Assembly: GCA_022241785.1 (NCBI GenBank) | Contig: JAKOMP010000003.1 | Coordinates: forward strand, 1-64,000 | Reading direction: 5' to 3' | From: Cyanocohniella sp. LLY | Lineage (GTDB): Bacteria; Cyanobacteriota; Cyanobacteriia; Cyanobacteriales; Nostocaceae | Length of the DNA: 64,000 nt | In this document: positions 55,088-63,829 of the stretch, piece after piece | Numbering within the stretch: the stretch's first letter is position 1 | How the letters are laid out: each line of letters begins with the position of its first letter | Notes under the pieces: generated by a model | What the model saw: only the letters and a program-made list of their open reading frames with translations | The model's database searches: none | Told to the model about the DNA's origin: nothing | Made by a program: the position numbers and the translations under genes

Positions 55088-55915
55088 CTAAAGAATACTC
55101 CCAAACTGACAGACAACACGAAAACCAATATAGTCGTAGTGGACATCGCGTTTGCCACTGCTGCGGTATGCGGAACGGCAGTCTACAGGAATGCTGTACC
55201 AGGAACCGCCCCGTAGTAAAGAACTTCCTTGTTTTTGATAAAGATTATTATCCTTCTTAAACCAAGGGCTGCCATCTTTTAGCGCTCCTTCATAGTTCCT
55301 GTGCCAATCATCAAGGCACCATTCCCATACATTTCCGTGCATATCGTACAGCCCAAAGGCGTTAGCTACTCCAAAGCTTCCCACCTCTGTTGTTTCCTCA
55401 AGATATTTTCCTTTTATACCCGCACCATAAATGTAATTAGCATGATAGTTGGCTAATTCCGATGTAATTGTTTCGCCAAAATGGAACGGGGTAGTAGTTC
55501 CGGCTCTACACGCATATTCCCATTCCGCTTCACTGGGTAGACGATATTGTCTTTTTGTATGGGAAGCAAGGCGCGAGCAAAACTCAACTGCATCGTACCA
55601 AGAAACTTTTTCTACAGGTCGTTTATCTCCTTTGAATCTCGATGGTTCAGGGTTGAGCTTCGTGTTAACCTGTGGTAGCGCTGCTACTGCTCTCCATTGT
55701 GCTTGGGTGACGAGATATTTACCCATAAAAAAAGTTGGAACTGTTACTTCGTATTGTGGGCGTTCATTATCGCGGCTTTCTTCTTCCGTTTCTGGAGCGC
55801 CCATTATAAAACTACCACCGGGAATTAGTACCATATCTAGCCCAATTCCATTGCCTAAGTCTTCTACGTAATATTTGGCTGTCTTTTGTGTTTTAGTTAC
55901 AACGATATTTGGCAT
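55088..55915 (-). CDS. FGE/SUMF1 (C-type lectin-fold) domain protein, last gene of the conflict operon
   Basis: A 275-residue single-domain protein: [88 protein letters not shown] and a C-terminal RGGSWYSIPVDCRSAYR with IGFRVVC. True formylglycine-generating enzymes need sulfatase substrates, none of which is visible here, so a ligand-binding role is more likely. It is very similar to the FGE domain of the preceding gene, and the flanking bases (ATAAAG-GCTACT) also match, indicating tandem duplication. Confidence 0.88.
   Translation of the reverse strand: MPNIVVTKTQKTAKYYVEDLGNGIGLDMVLIPGGSFIMGAPETEEESRDNERPQYEVTVPTFFMGKYLVTQAQWRAVAALPQVNTKLNPEPSRFKGDKRPVEKVSWYDAVEFCSRLASHTKRQYRLPSEAEWEYACRAGTTTPFHFGETITSELANYHANYIYGAGIKGKYLEETTEVGSFGVANAFGLYDMHGNVWEWCLDDWHRNYEGALKDGSPWFKKDNNLYQKQGSSLLRGGSWYSIPVDCRSAYRSSGKRDVHYDYIGFRVVCQFGSIL
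55111..55212 (-). other. Candidate variable region (VR-like) of the FGE gene
   Basis: Between invariant CGGTTCCTGG and GGTTTTCGT the codons that differ from the neighbour are mostly of the form NNY (TAC, AGC, ATT, GAC, TAC, AGC, AGT, GTC, GAC, TAT, ATT), as expected if they came from AAY codons of a retroelement template. Two differing codons (GTA, AAA) do not fit. Confidence 0.5.
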
Positions 55916-55986
55916 TTAAGTACCGCTCCGCTAAAGAAGAGAAAAAAGAATAAGTGTAAAGAGCAAAAGAAATAAGGTATAAAGAG

Positions 55987-57585
55987 CTACTTAAAAATCC
56001 TCCCGGCGGCACACACAATACGAAAACCACCATCGGCGTAGTGGTCGTCGCGGGTACCGTTGATGCGAAACGCAGAACGGCAGCTCCCAGGATTATCGAT
56101 CCAAGAACCGCCCCGCAGAACGGCTTTTTCTTGTTTTTGATAAAGGTTATCATTATTATTATCATTGAACCAGGCACTACCATCTGTTGGCGCTCCTTCA
56201 TAGTTATCATGCCAATCATCTAGACACCATTCCCGTATGTTCCCGTGAATATCACATAACCCAAAGGCGTTAGCTACTCCAAAACTGCCTACCTCTGTTG
56301 TTTCTCTCCGATATTTTCCTTTTGGTTCAGCACTATAAGTCCTATCAGCGTTGTAGTTAGCTAATTCCGATGTAATTGTTTCACCAAAGGTAAATGGGGT
56401 AGTAGTTCCGGCTCTACAAGCATATTCCCATTGGGCTTCGCTGGATAAACTGTAGGGCCTACCTGTAAATTGAGAAAGGCGCGAGCAAAATTCAACTGCA
56501 TCGTACCAAGAAACTTTTTCGACAGGGCGTTTTGCACCTTTAAAATTAGATGGATCTGGATTTAGTTGTTGGTTCACTTGGGGTAACTGTGCGACAAATC
56601 GCCATTGCTCTTGAGTAACTGGATACTTAGCTAAGAAAAAAGGCTGCACAGTAACAGTATGCTGGAGACTCTCATCGTCATAGCGTTTCGGCTCATATGG
56701 TGGCGAACCCATTTCAAAGGTTCCTCCAGGGATAGCTACCATCTCTATGAATAGTGGTGATGGTTTACCTGCTGCTTCACCTAAAAACTCAACAAAATAA
56801 AACGCTTGGTTTCGTTCTCTGTTAATTTCTCCCCCACGAGCATTAACTGTTACGGTTTCAAACTCAAAACTTCGCAACTCTTCTGCTGGCTCATTATCTA
56901 AGCTAATAGTTGCCACATCAAACTCAAAAGATTGCAACTCAACACCCGTCGCTGCGGCTATTTTTTCCTCCTCCTCATCCTGGATGGGTTCACCAGCAAA
57001 TGTCTGCTGTGACCACTTTAACAACAACGGCTCAAAACCTTTTTCTGATAACAAATCAGCATAACTTTCAACTAATGCTGCCCATCTGATACGCTCTTTA
57101 GCATCTGTAGAGGCTATTAACTTTTGCAGTTTTTGTTTAATTTCGTTAATTACTTCCTCTTTATCTGAACTCAGGTATGCCAAAGCAGTCCAGTCTGGCT
57201 GTTTACCAAAAACCAAAGCACGGTCATTATCTTCCAACTGCAAACGACTATTAATATACTGGGACATAAAATCTGCCAGTTCCTTGAGTCGCTGTTCCCC
57301 AAACTGCTCACATAAACCACGCAGCAAACCATCTCTGGTTTTACCTTCCATTTCATACAAGTCATAGCCTGCGGGTTGACATAACCCTGAGAGCAACACA
57401 TCGGCTACTGCATACCAAGGGACATCCCGTACAAAATTTTCCCGCAGACAGTAGAGTAAATCTGAAGTCAGGGTTAGAGGGAAAGCAGCATGGTATGCCA
57501 AATACAACGCATCCATACCATAGCGCCTTTCAAAAACCCGAATGCGGCGAGTTGTCAAATCCTCTCTAGGGGATACGTTTGCCAT
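55987..57585 (-). CDS. Helical effector-associated region fused to FGE/SUMF1 domain
   Basis: A 532-residue protein. Residues ~1-215 are helical, with RIRVFERRYGMDALYLAYHA and FPLTLTSDLLYCLRENF, a module I associate with cyanobacterial conflict proteins but cannot name with certainty. An acidic linker leads to an FGE domain from ~270: [59 protein letters not shown], ending RGGSWIDNPGSCRSAFR and GGFRIVC. It follows the VWA-like gene by 67 bases. Confidence 0.85.
   Translation of the reverse strand: MANVSPREDLTTRRIRVFERRYGMDALYLAYHAAFPLTLTSDLLYCLRENFVRDVPWYAVADVLLSGLCQPAGYDLYEMEGKTRDGLLRGLCEQFGEQRLKELADFMSQYINSRLQLEDNDRALVFGKQPDWTALAYLSSDKEEVINEIKQKLQKLIASTDAKERIRWAALVESYADLLSEKGFEPLLLKWSQQTFAGEPIQDEEEEKIAAATGVELQSFEFDVATISLDNEPAEELRSFEFETVTVNARGGEINRERNQAFYFVEFLGEAAGKPSPLFIEMVAIPGGTFEMGSPPYEPKRYDDESLQHTVTVQPFFLAKYPVTQEQWRFVAQLPQVNQQLNPDPSNFKGAKRPVEKVSWYDAVEFCSRLSQFTGRPYSLSSEAQWEYACRAGTTTPFTFGETITSELANYNADRTYSAEPKGKYRRETTEVGSFGVANAFGLCDIHGNIREWCLDDWHDNYEGAPTDGSAWFNDNNNDNLYQKQEKAVLRGGSWIDNPGSCRSAFRINGTRDDHYADGGFRIVCAAGRIFK
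56011..56114 (-). other. Candidate variable region (VR-like) of the helical-FGE gene
   Basis: Aligned with the region at 55111-55212 between the same invariant flanks, 13 codons differ in meaning, and in 11 of those both genes have C or T in third position. B-side codons include ATC, GAT, AAT, AGC, TTT, ATC, AAC, GAC, GCC, GAT, GGT. Three of the 11 third bases differ and there are silent changes, so two templates or later drift would be needed. Confidence 0.5.
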
Positions 57586-57628
57586 ACCTTAGGAATATGA
57601 ATTAAATAACATGCAAGTCTAGTTTTTG

Positions 57629-57699
57629 ACCTCACCCCGCCTTTGACTTGCGTCAAAGTCTCCCCTCTCCTTGGTAAGGAGAGGGGTTGGGGGTGAGGT
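57629..57699. repeat. Inverted repeat overlapping the VWA-like gene's 3' end
   Basis: ACCTCACCCC at the left pairs with GGGGTGAGGT at the right, with an inner CCCCTCTCCTTGGTAAGGAGAGGGG palindrome-like core. This repeat type is common in Nostoc-like genomes. The upstream gene's last residues (LTPNPSPYQGEGRL) are encoded by it. Confidence 0.8.
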
Positions 57700-58810
57700 T
57701 CTGTATTTTATTAAATCCATATACCTTAATCATATTCTCCTGTGGATTTTCTCGCGTTGCTGTTCGTAGGCTAGCAGGTTCATAAGTCAACATCTTGCCA
57801 TTGAGTATCGCATTGATTGTCCAAGCTGAGGTTTGCTCCCAGCGTTGAGGTGGTAGAGGATTCAGCCAAATTAATTGGCGAATACAAGGTGATAATGCCG
57901 TCAAAAACTTTGATATTCCCTCAATTCGTTCTTGGCTGTAAGTAGCCGTTGCCGCCCCCGCATCACTTAAAATTAAAACAACTGTGCGGTTACGATGCAG
58001 TTTTGGCAAAATATTAGTCAGGGGTTGTGCTTGAGCCGGATTTTGCCAATCATAAAGATATTCGTCGGGATAGCTGGTAAATCGATATATTTGGGCGGGA
58101 GTAATTCGAGCTTCTGCAATGGCTTGGATAAATGGCTGAAGGGCAGGAAAAAACGGAATCATAGCCAGACTATCATCGATTAATAGCAATAGTTCAGTCT
58201 TTCGTACCCTTACCGGACGCATGACCACATCAGTAAAAATACCTTCCCGTTCAATTTGGTAAAGGGTCGCTTCCAGATCTAATTCGTAGTCTCGTCCCAC
58301 CTGCTTTGTTTGTCTTAGTAAGCGCCAAGTCACCTGGACATCTGACAATTGAATGGGGAAATTGGTGGGACTAAAGTGAAAATTGTTGCTGTTTTCAAAC
58401 CTGGAAGAAATTGAATTACTTTGAATCGCAGCCGGAACTTTTACATGGGGTTGCGGAGTTGAAGAACTCATTCTTCTGGGGGGAATTTGGGGGAGATTTG
58501 ATGATGGCTTTTTCTCAGGAGTTGTTTTTATTGGTTCTGAAACTGTTTCACGGGACTGCACAGGCATTTTAGCGTGATGCTGCTGAATATAGCCGTCAAA
58601 AGTGCGGTCAAAAATCTTGGCATCATAGTTAGCACAAGGTTTAACCCACAATAATCGACACACCCGTTTGATATCTTGCCATCCGCCTAAACCATAGCCT
58701 TTAACTACTGCTTTTCGTAATAATTCATACTGTTCCAGGGTTAAAGCCATTCCCGCGTTTCGCAACTCCTGAAATAAATCTAGTAATAATGAATCAAGAG
58801 AATTACTCAT
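57653..58810 (-). CDS. VWA-domain-like protein of the MoxR-associated system
   Basis: A 385-residue protein. The N-terminal ~85 residues form a helical domain (LRNAGMALTLEQYELLRKAV, then GGWQDIKRVCRLLWVKP). A Pro/Ser-rich linker is followed by a VWA-like Rossmann domain from ~185 with KTELLLLIDDSLAMIPF (degenerate DxSxS metal site: the last Ser is Ala) and VVLILSDAGAAT. Such proteins pair with MoxR ATPases. The last ~14 residues are repeat-derived, so the true C-terminus has been altered. Confidence 0.82.
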   Translation of the reverse strand: MSNSLDSLLLDLFQELRNAGMALTLEQYELLRKAVVKGYGLGGWQDIKRVCRLLWVKPCANYDAKIFDRTFDGYIQQHHAKMPVQSRETVSEPIKTTPEKKPSSNLPQIPPRRMSSSTPQPHVKVPAAIQSNSISSRFENSNNFHFSPTNFPIQLSDVQVTWRLLRQTKQVGRDYELDLEATLYQIEREGIFTDVVMRPVRVRKTELLLLIDDSLAMIPFFPALQPFIQAIAEARITPAQIYRFTSYPDEYLYDWQNPAQAQPLTNILPKLHRNRTVVLILSDAGAATATYSQERIEGISKFLTALSPCIRQLIWLNPLPPQRWEQTSAWTINAILNGKMLTYEPASLRTATRENPQENMIKVYGFNKIQNLTPNPSPYQGEGRL

Positions 58811-58838
58811 AAGTAGATTGTTTAATTTATAAATAGCC

Positions 58839-58941
58839 CTGGCGACTAGAAGTCGCGGCTACACAAACTAAACCCGCGGCTCGACTGACTTGTACTGAGC
58901 CTTGTCGAAGTAGCTTCGCCGAACGTCCTGCGCGGGTTAAT
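58839..58941. repeat. Nested dispersed repeat between the MoxR and VWA genes
   Basis: An outer element reads CTGGCGACTAGAAGTCGCGGC, then AAACCCGC ... GCGGGTT. The outer inverted pair is split by an insert with GACTTGTACTGAGCCTTGTCG and GAAGTAGCTTCGCCGAACG, an independent repeat by its look. It interrupts the operon, but no terminator T-run is visible. Confidence 0.65.
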
Positions 58942-58953
58942 ATCCTTAGTTCA

Positions 58954-59982
58954 TTAATCGCCTTTTTTGCTTCGATACAATTCCTGATCCTGTTTAGTCT
59001 TTAGGAGTGTTCCTAATAGGGGTAATTTATTGGTTAAATTATCTAAATCCTTTAATGCTTGTTCAACATTGTCTTTATTTAACAATGCAGTCAGAAATTC
59101 TATAAATTCACTCGTTCCCGGTGGTCTACTTCCCGGTACATTTTCTAGCCGTTGACGAATTGCATAAAAACGTTCTATGGCTTTTGCAATTATTTCCTGT
59201 TTCTCTGCTACCTGTTGTGCAAACCGTTTATTAATAATCTGTTGTAATTGTTCTTCACTGGGAAAATCGACAAAGAAATATAGACAGCGACGGAGGAAAG
59301 GTTCTGGTAAAGGCTTTTCTCGATTGCTAGTAATAAAAATAATTGGCTTATGTGTTGGTGTAGGAAATGATTCTCCAGTTTCTGGCACTTCAAAACGTAA
59401 TTCTTCTAACTCCAGCAGTAAATCATTAGCAAAATCACTATCAGCTTTGTCAATTTCATCAATCAACAAAATGGGGCGCTGCAAATGTTCTTGTAATGCC
59501 TTACCTAATGATCCAAATTCTCGATAATTTTTCTTATCTTTTAACCGAATTTTTAAATTTTCAGTCTCGTCAATACCGAGAAATTCTTGTAATCGTTGCG
59601 GGTCAGTTCCCATTAATTGAGCATCCCGTAATCTAGCAATAGCATCATAATTGTAGAGTCCATCACGGGCGCGAGTTGTAGATTTAATATTCCAAATATA
59701 ATAATCCCACCACTTTTGTTCTGGTTTTTTATTGTTCTTGTCTTGCAGATTTTTTTGCGTAAACTCATAAGCAACTGCTCCTGCTAAACGAGTTTTACCA
59801 CAGCCCGGTTCTCCTTCTAAAAGTAATGGTCTTTCGAGTGCGATCGCTAAATTAACTGCCTCTATTAAATCTCCACTAGGTAGATCAGGAAAATATACTC
59901 TTTGCTTCAAGTCTTTGACACCTTCTTGAAGAGGTTGATACTCTCCTTTATATTCATAACTCAGTTGTTTTTGATTGTTCAT
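58954..59982 (-). CDS. MoxR-type AAA+ ATPase
   Basis: A 342-residue ATPase. Walker A LLEGEPGCGKTRLAGAVA, Walker B RPILLIDEIDKADSDF, sensor 1 PIIFITSNREKPLPEPF and the arginine-finger region FLRRCLYFFVDFP are clear. MoxR ATPases remodel partner complexes that contain VWA proteins. I start it at 59982, where ATGA overlaps the stop of the TIR gene; an ATG four codons upstream (59994) is also possible. Confidence 0.92.
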   Translation of the reverse strand: MNNQKQLSYEYKGEYQPLQEGVKDLKQRVYFPDLPSGDLIEAVNLAIALERPLLLEGEPGCGKTRLAGAVAYEFTQKNLQDKNNKKPEQKWWDYYIWNIKSTTRARDGLYNYDAIARLRDAQLMGTDPQRLQEFLGIDETENLKIRLKDKKNYREFGSLGKALQEHLQRPILLIDEIDKADSDFANDLLLELEELRFEVPETGESFPTPTHKPIIFITSNREKPLPEPFLRRCLYFFVDFPSEEQLQQIINKRFAQQVAEKQEIIAKAIERFYAIRQRLENVPGSRPPGTSEFIEFLTALLNKDNVEQALKDLDNLTNKLPLLGTLLKTKQDQELYRSKKGD

Positions 59983-61334
59983 TTTATTTTCCATTCTGCA
60001 TCCATTTCAGCAATACCATTTTCAAAATTAAACACATATTGACAGATACTATCCAAGACATCTTCAGGAGCTTCTCCCCATTGGGAAACCTGATGATTTA
60101 TATTGTTGTTTACTTCGTTTAGAAATGATAAGACTTCATTTTTTCGTAACCATTTTCTTACATCTTGTGTTTGAATTTTATTAAGTGTAGACAGATTAAA
60201 AATATTTTTTCCTCCTGTAAATGTATCTATATTTATTGCCTTTTCAATAACGCTTGAATTTAATTCGACGAATTTAAAGTTATTTTTTAGTGGACATATT
60301 TTATATTTGTAATTTTCTAATTCTGCTACTAACAATACGAGAGGTAACCCTTCATCATTATTTTTGTTTGGACTTACTTTTTTAAGTAAAGAATCCCAAA
60401 AATCATAAAATTTCTCAGATGTTTCTTTGTCTAAAGAATTTAATTTACGCATAACAATAATCACAGTTTCATTGCCACATATCTTAGATAATTCCTCAAT
60501 TACAGATTCCGAAGCTAGATTATTACTAATAGAGCTAAAAGCAGAGAAAAATTTATCTGGATGATAAAGACACTTAGCAAAATCAATGAAAAATTTTCTG
60601 CCTTTTACAGAACTTGGTACATTATAAATTAATCTTTCAAGTAGCCAATTAAGAACATTTAAACTTGGTGCTTGAATGAAAAAGGCTACTGTATTGAGTT
60701 GAATTAATTCGTCAAAACAATCTTGCTGCTGCTTATAGTCCAATAAGCGTAATAACTCTACAGCTTTTTGTTTGTTTATTACCGATGGTGTGGTTTGTAT
60801 ATCTGTGCTTTTGTTGACACTTAATCCAGAATTATTAATACTTTGCAGAGCTTCTTCCGTCGGAACTTGTCCTGGCTTTTTACCATTCAACTGTAAATAT
60901 CTCTGCGGCTTATATCCAGTTATCCCCCATCGTAGTAAATCTAATGCGTTTTCATCATGCTCAAGTGACTCGCAGAAATTTATCCATCTAATCCGTCGTA
61001 AAAATAACAGTTCTGCTGGTACTTCATTAACACCAGGTAGCAAAATAGGAATTACAGGAATCTGATGTTCAATACACTGCGATATAAATACATCCAATTC
61101 CGCCTTTTGCCACCTTCCTAAACCCTGCACGCCAAAAAATATAGCGGCAGTTTTACATAATGGAATGGCTTGTTGTATCTCATCTAGAAATGAGCATCCT
61201 GGGCGGATGTTTTCTTCATCTAACCATGTTGTTAAACCAAATTTTTTTAGTGCTTCAGCAATTAGCCTAACTTGAGGTTTGTCCACACTATTGTGAGCTA
61301 GAAAAACATGAAATTGAGGTTGAATATCGGTCAT
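59979..61334 (-). CDS. TIR domain protein with degenerate STAND-like C-terminal region
   Basis: A 451-residue protein. Residues ~1-140 form a TIR domain: FHVFLAHNSVDKPQVRLIAE, TTWLDEENIRPG and GRWQKAELDVFIS, the last holding the probable NADase glutamate. Residues ~185-440 look like an inactive STAND NTPase: LLRLLDYKQQQDCFDELI, a degenerate P-loop FFIQAPSLNVLNWLLERL and a Walker-B-like TVIIVMRKLNSLD. TIR domains deplete NAD or make signal nucleotides when activated. It overlaps the MoxR gene by four bases; ATG at 61334 has AGGAG upstream. Confidence 0.85.
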   Translation of the reverse strand: MTDIQPQFHVFLAHNSVDKPQVRLIAEALKKFGLTTWLDEENIRPGCSFLDEIQQAIPLCKTAAIFFGVQGLGRWQKAELDVFISQCIEHQIPVIPILLPGVNEVPAELLFLRRIRWINFCESLEHDENALDLLRWGITGYKPQRYLQLNGKKPGQVPTEEALQSINNSGLSVNKSTDIQTTPSVINKQKAVELLRLLDYKQQQDCFDELIQLNTVAFFIQAPSLNVLNWLLERLIYNVPSSVKGRKFFIDFAKCLYHPDKFFSAFSSISNNLASESVIEELSKICGNETVIIVMRKLNSLDKETSEKFYDFWDSLLKKVSPNKNNDEGLPLVLLVAELENYKYKICPLKNNFKFVELNSSVIEKAINIDTFTGGKNIFNLSTLNKIQTQDVRKWLRKNEVLSFLNEVNNNINHQVSQWGEAPEDVLDSICQYVFNFENGIAEMDAEWKIK

Positions 61335-61350
61335 TAAAACACTTCTCCTG

Positions 61351-61869
61351 TTATTCCTTGACCCCAGCAATTACAGCTAACGCATTTGCATACTTCTCCA
61401 AATCCTTCCTCAAGGATTCCAGTTCTGCTCGCAGTTGTGGTTCCTCAGACCAATTACGCTCATGCTCCTGGGGACTGATGTGAGGGGGTCGTTGAGCTTC
61501 CCATGTTTGCAATAGTGGATGCCATTTAGACATAAAAGGACGCAAGCCATTATTCAAAACTGCGATCGCAATTCCTCCCACGGAATCATGAGTAGCTCCG
61601 ACATCCGGCCCACCTTCTTTGAGAACTTGCCGAGTTACAGGAAACAAATTATACAACGATGACAAAGCTTCTCGCAGCAGTCCATTATCAGTTGCTAAAG
61701 GCTGAACAGCAATACGGGTTACAAGTTCAACATAAAGTGACCAAGCGGCTTTCCGTTCTGTTGGATCTGCTTCCCATTCCACAGAACCAATGCCGAAGGG
61801 CAGGCTGAAAGACACTTTTTTGATTTTCGCAGGGTCGGATTTAGGCATAAATTTAAAAATTCTCAACAT
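61351..61869 (-). CDS. Conserved hypothetical first gene of the TIR-MoxR-VWA operon
   Basis: About 172 residues, no family recognised. Visible blocks: KKVSFSLPFGIGSVEWEADP, SLYVELVTRIAVQPL, DVGATHDSVGGIAIAVLNNG and LRPFMSKWHPLLQTWEAQR, ending in a short coiled coil. The strong internal motifs suggest a conserved partner protein. Two ATGs (61869, 61848) are possible and neither has a ribosome-binding site. It ends 16 bases before the TIR gene. Confidence 0.7.
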   Translation of the reverse strand: MLRIFKFMPKSDPAKIKKVSFSLPFGIGSVEWEADPTERKAAWSLYVELVTRIAVQPLATDNGLLREALSSLYNLFPVTRQVLKEGGPDVGATHDSVGGIAIAVLNNGLRPFMSKWHPLLQTWEAQRPPHISPQEHERNWSEEPQLRAELESLRKDLEKYANALAVIAGVKE

Positions 61870-62046
61870 ATTTGGAAATATTAGCACCACAAGTCATCTG
61901 TAATACTAATGTGCGTCACAGTTAGTCTAAGTAGAGTTTTGATAAAAAGCTAAATCAGGGTAATACCACCAGAAGCGATCGCCAAGCCCATCGCTGGGGT
62001 AATATCTGGTAAAATCCTTTGTGCTAATTCCCGATTCAAAATTAAT

Positions 62047-62721
62047 ATGACAAGTGCATCTTACATTTTTCTAGCTGGGGCAAGTCGCGGCGTTGGTCGA
62101 GAAATTGCCAACTATTTAACAGCACAAAATCTCCCAACTAAAGCACTCCTGAGAAATAAGTCTGCTGTTGCTGAATTACAAGCCATAGGTATTCATACCG
62201 TGATGGGAGATGCTTTAAATATCAACGATGTAGAACAGGCAATCCTCACCGATGAGCCTATCCACACAGTTATTAGTACCATTGGCGGTTTACCCTCAGA
62301 AGGTGAAAGGGCTGATTACTTAGGTAACAAAAATCTCATTGATGCCGCAGTCAAAGCCAAAGTACAAAGGTTTATTTTAGTTTCTTCCATTGGTACAGGT
62401 AATAGTGCTGGTGCTTTACCGCCTCAAGCCTTAGCAACACTGGGGCCTGTGTTAGTTGAAAAAGACAAAGCCGAACAACACTTAATTGCTAGTGGACTCA
62501 CCTACACCATCATTCGTCCCGGCGGATTAAAATCGGAACCAGCAACAGGCAATGGTATTTTAACTGAAGACCCGCGGATTGTTGGCAGTATTCACCGTCC
62601 AGATGTCGCCCAATTAGTTTGTAAATGTCTCAATTCTCAGCATTCTCATAATAAAACCTTGTCCGCCGTAGACAAAAATATGTTGGCTGGGCAACCAGAG
62701 TTTGTAGAATTTACTTTCTAA
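62047..62721 (+). CDS. NAD(P)-binding (atypical SDR / NmrA-like) protein
   Basis: A 224-residue Rossmann-fold protein. The nucleotide motif is FLAGASRGVGREIA; MGDALNINDVEQAI, VISTIGG, FILVSSIGTGNSAG and TIIRPGGLKSEP are typical of atypical SDR proteins of the NAD(P)H-binding group. The active-site Tyr/Lys pair of classical SDRs is not evident, so it may be a chaperone-like or redox-sensing protein. Confidence 0.88.
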   Translation: MTSASYIFLAGASRGVGREIANYLTAQNLPTKALLRNKSAVAELQAIGIHTVMGDALNINDVEQAILTDEPIHTVISTIGGLPSEGERADYLGNKNLIDAAVKAKVQRFILVSSIGTGNSAGALPPQALATLGPVLVEKDKAEQHLIASGLTYTIIRPGGLKSEPATGNGILTEDPRIVGSIHRPDVAQLVCKCLNSQHSHNKTLSAVDKNMLAGQPEFVEFTF

Positions 62722-63003
62722 ATCCCCCTTAGGGACTTCCAGAAATTAAATTATGCCAATTTTGATAACGAAGACCATAAGCAGATTCTTTCTCCCCCTG
62801 CTTCAAAAGCGATGGAACATTTTTTTATTTGTCAGTCCCTTATAAAGGCTAGCGTGTACACACAAATGAGATAATTTATGTTCTGGTGTTCCCTATGCTC
62901 GCCCATATTTGAGTAAATTTCTTAATTTCCAGATTGCAGCGATCGCACCAGAAACTGAGCAGCATTCTGAAGTATGGTGATTTTGAGGCATTAGTCAAAA
63001 ATC

Positions 63004-63777
63004 ATGTGTCAATTGCTAGGAATGAACTGCAATGTTCCCACGGATATTTGCTTTTCTTTTGAAGGGTTTTGTGCTAGAGGTGGACAAACTGATCACCATC
63101 GTGATGGTTGGGGTATAGCTTTCTTTGAAGGTAAAGGCTGTCGAATTTTTTTAGATGCCAAACCTTCCATTGATTCTGCGGTGGCGGATTTGGTAAGACG
63201 CTATCCCATCCACTCTACCCATGTGATTGCCCATATTCGCAAAGCCACCCAAGGTGAAATTGGTTTACATAACTGTCATCCCTTTCAAAGGGAACTGTGG
63301 GGGAGGTATTGGGTGTTTGCCCACAACGGCAATTTACCAGATTTTGCACCGCCAAACAGGGGATTTTTTCAACCCGTGGGCAATACCGATAGTGAAAAAG
63401 CCTTTTGTATGATTCTCGAAACCTTACGAGAACACTTTCCTGATGGCCAGCCTCCCCTCAATGAATTGTATTATTTATTACGTAATATTTCCCAAGAATT
63501 AAATTCACTAGGTATTTTTAATTACCTGCTATCAGATGGAGAACACTTCTTTGCCCATTGCTCCACCAACCTCTGCTACATTGTCCGTCAGGCACCTTTT
63601 GCAGCGGCCCACTTGATTGACCAAGACATGACCGTAGATTTTAGCGAGTTGACAACCCCAAGCGATCGCGTCGCCGTAATTGCCACTACTCCCCTTACCG
63701 ACAACGAAGTTTGGACACAAATTCCACCAGGAGAACTGCTAGTATTTCAGGACGGGTTACCATTGAAATTTAAGTAG
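63004..63777 (+). CDS. Class II glutamine amidotransferase
   Basis: A 257-residue Ntn-type amidotransferase. It starts with MCQLLGMN so that Cys2 becomes the N-terminal nucleophile. FARGG-type CARGGQTDHHRDGWGIAF, HVIAHIRKATQGE and VFAHNGNLPDF are typical of the YafJ/GATase_4 group. The acceptor substrate is unknown. Confidence 0.92.
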   Translation: MCQLLGMNCNVPTDICFSFEGFCARGGQTDHHRDGWGIAFFEGKGCRIFLDAKPSIDSAVADLVRRYPIHSTHVIAHIRKATQGEIGLHNCHPFQRELWGRYWVFAHNGNLPDFAPPNRGFFQPVGNTDSEKAFCMILETLREHFPDGQPPLNELYYLLRNISQELNSLGIFNYLLSDGEHFFAHCSTNLCYIVRQAPFAAAHLIDQDMTVDFSELTTPSDRVAVIATTPLTDNEVWTQIPPGELLVFQDGLPLKFK

Positions 63778-63829
63778 ACATTGGGAATTGGGCACGAGGA
63801 ACTAAAAATTACGAGGGTGAAAAAAGTTT

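Noticed and set aside
40336..57585. FGE-domain genes as true formylglycine-generating enzymes
   Set aside because: No sulfatase gene is nearby, and the domains are fused to or neighbours of effector and NTPase genes, so a sensor role fits better.
61950..62035. Minus-strand stretch reading ILPDITPAMGLAIASGGITLI before a stop
   Set aside because: Could be the tail of a decayed gene, but only ~25 residues are sensible and no family could be named; not strong enough to list as a pseudogene.
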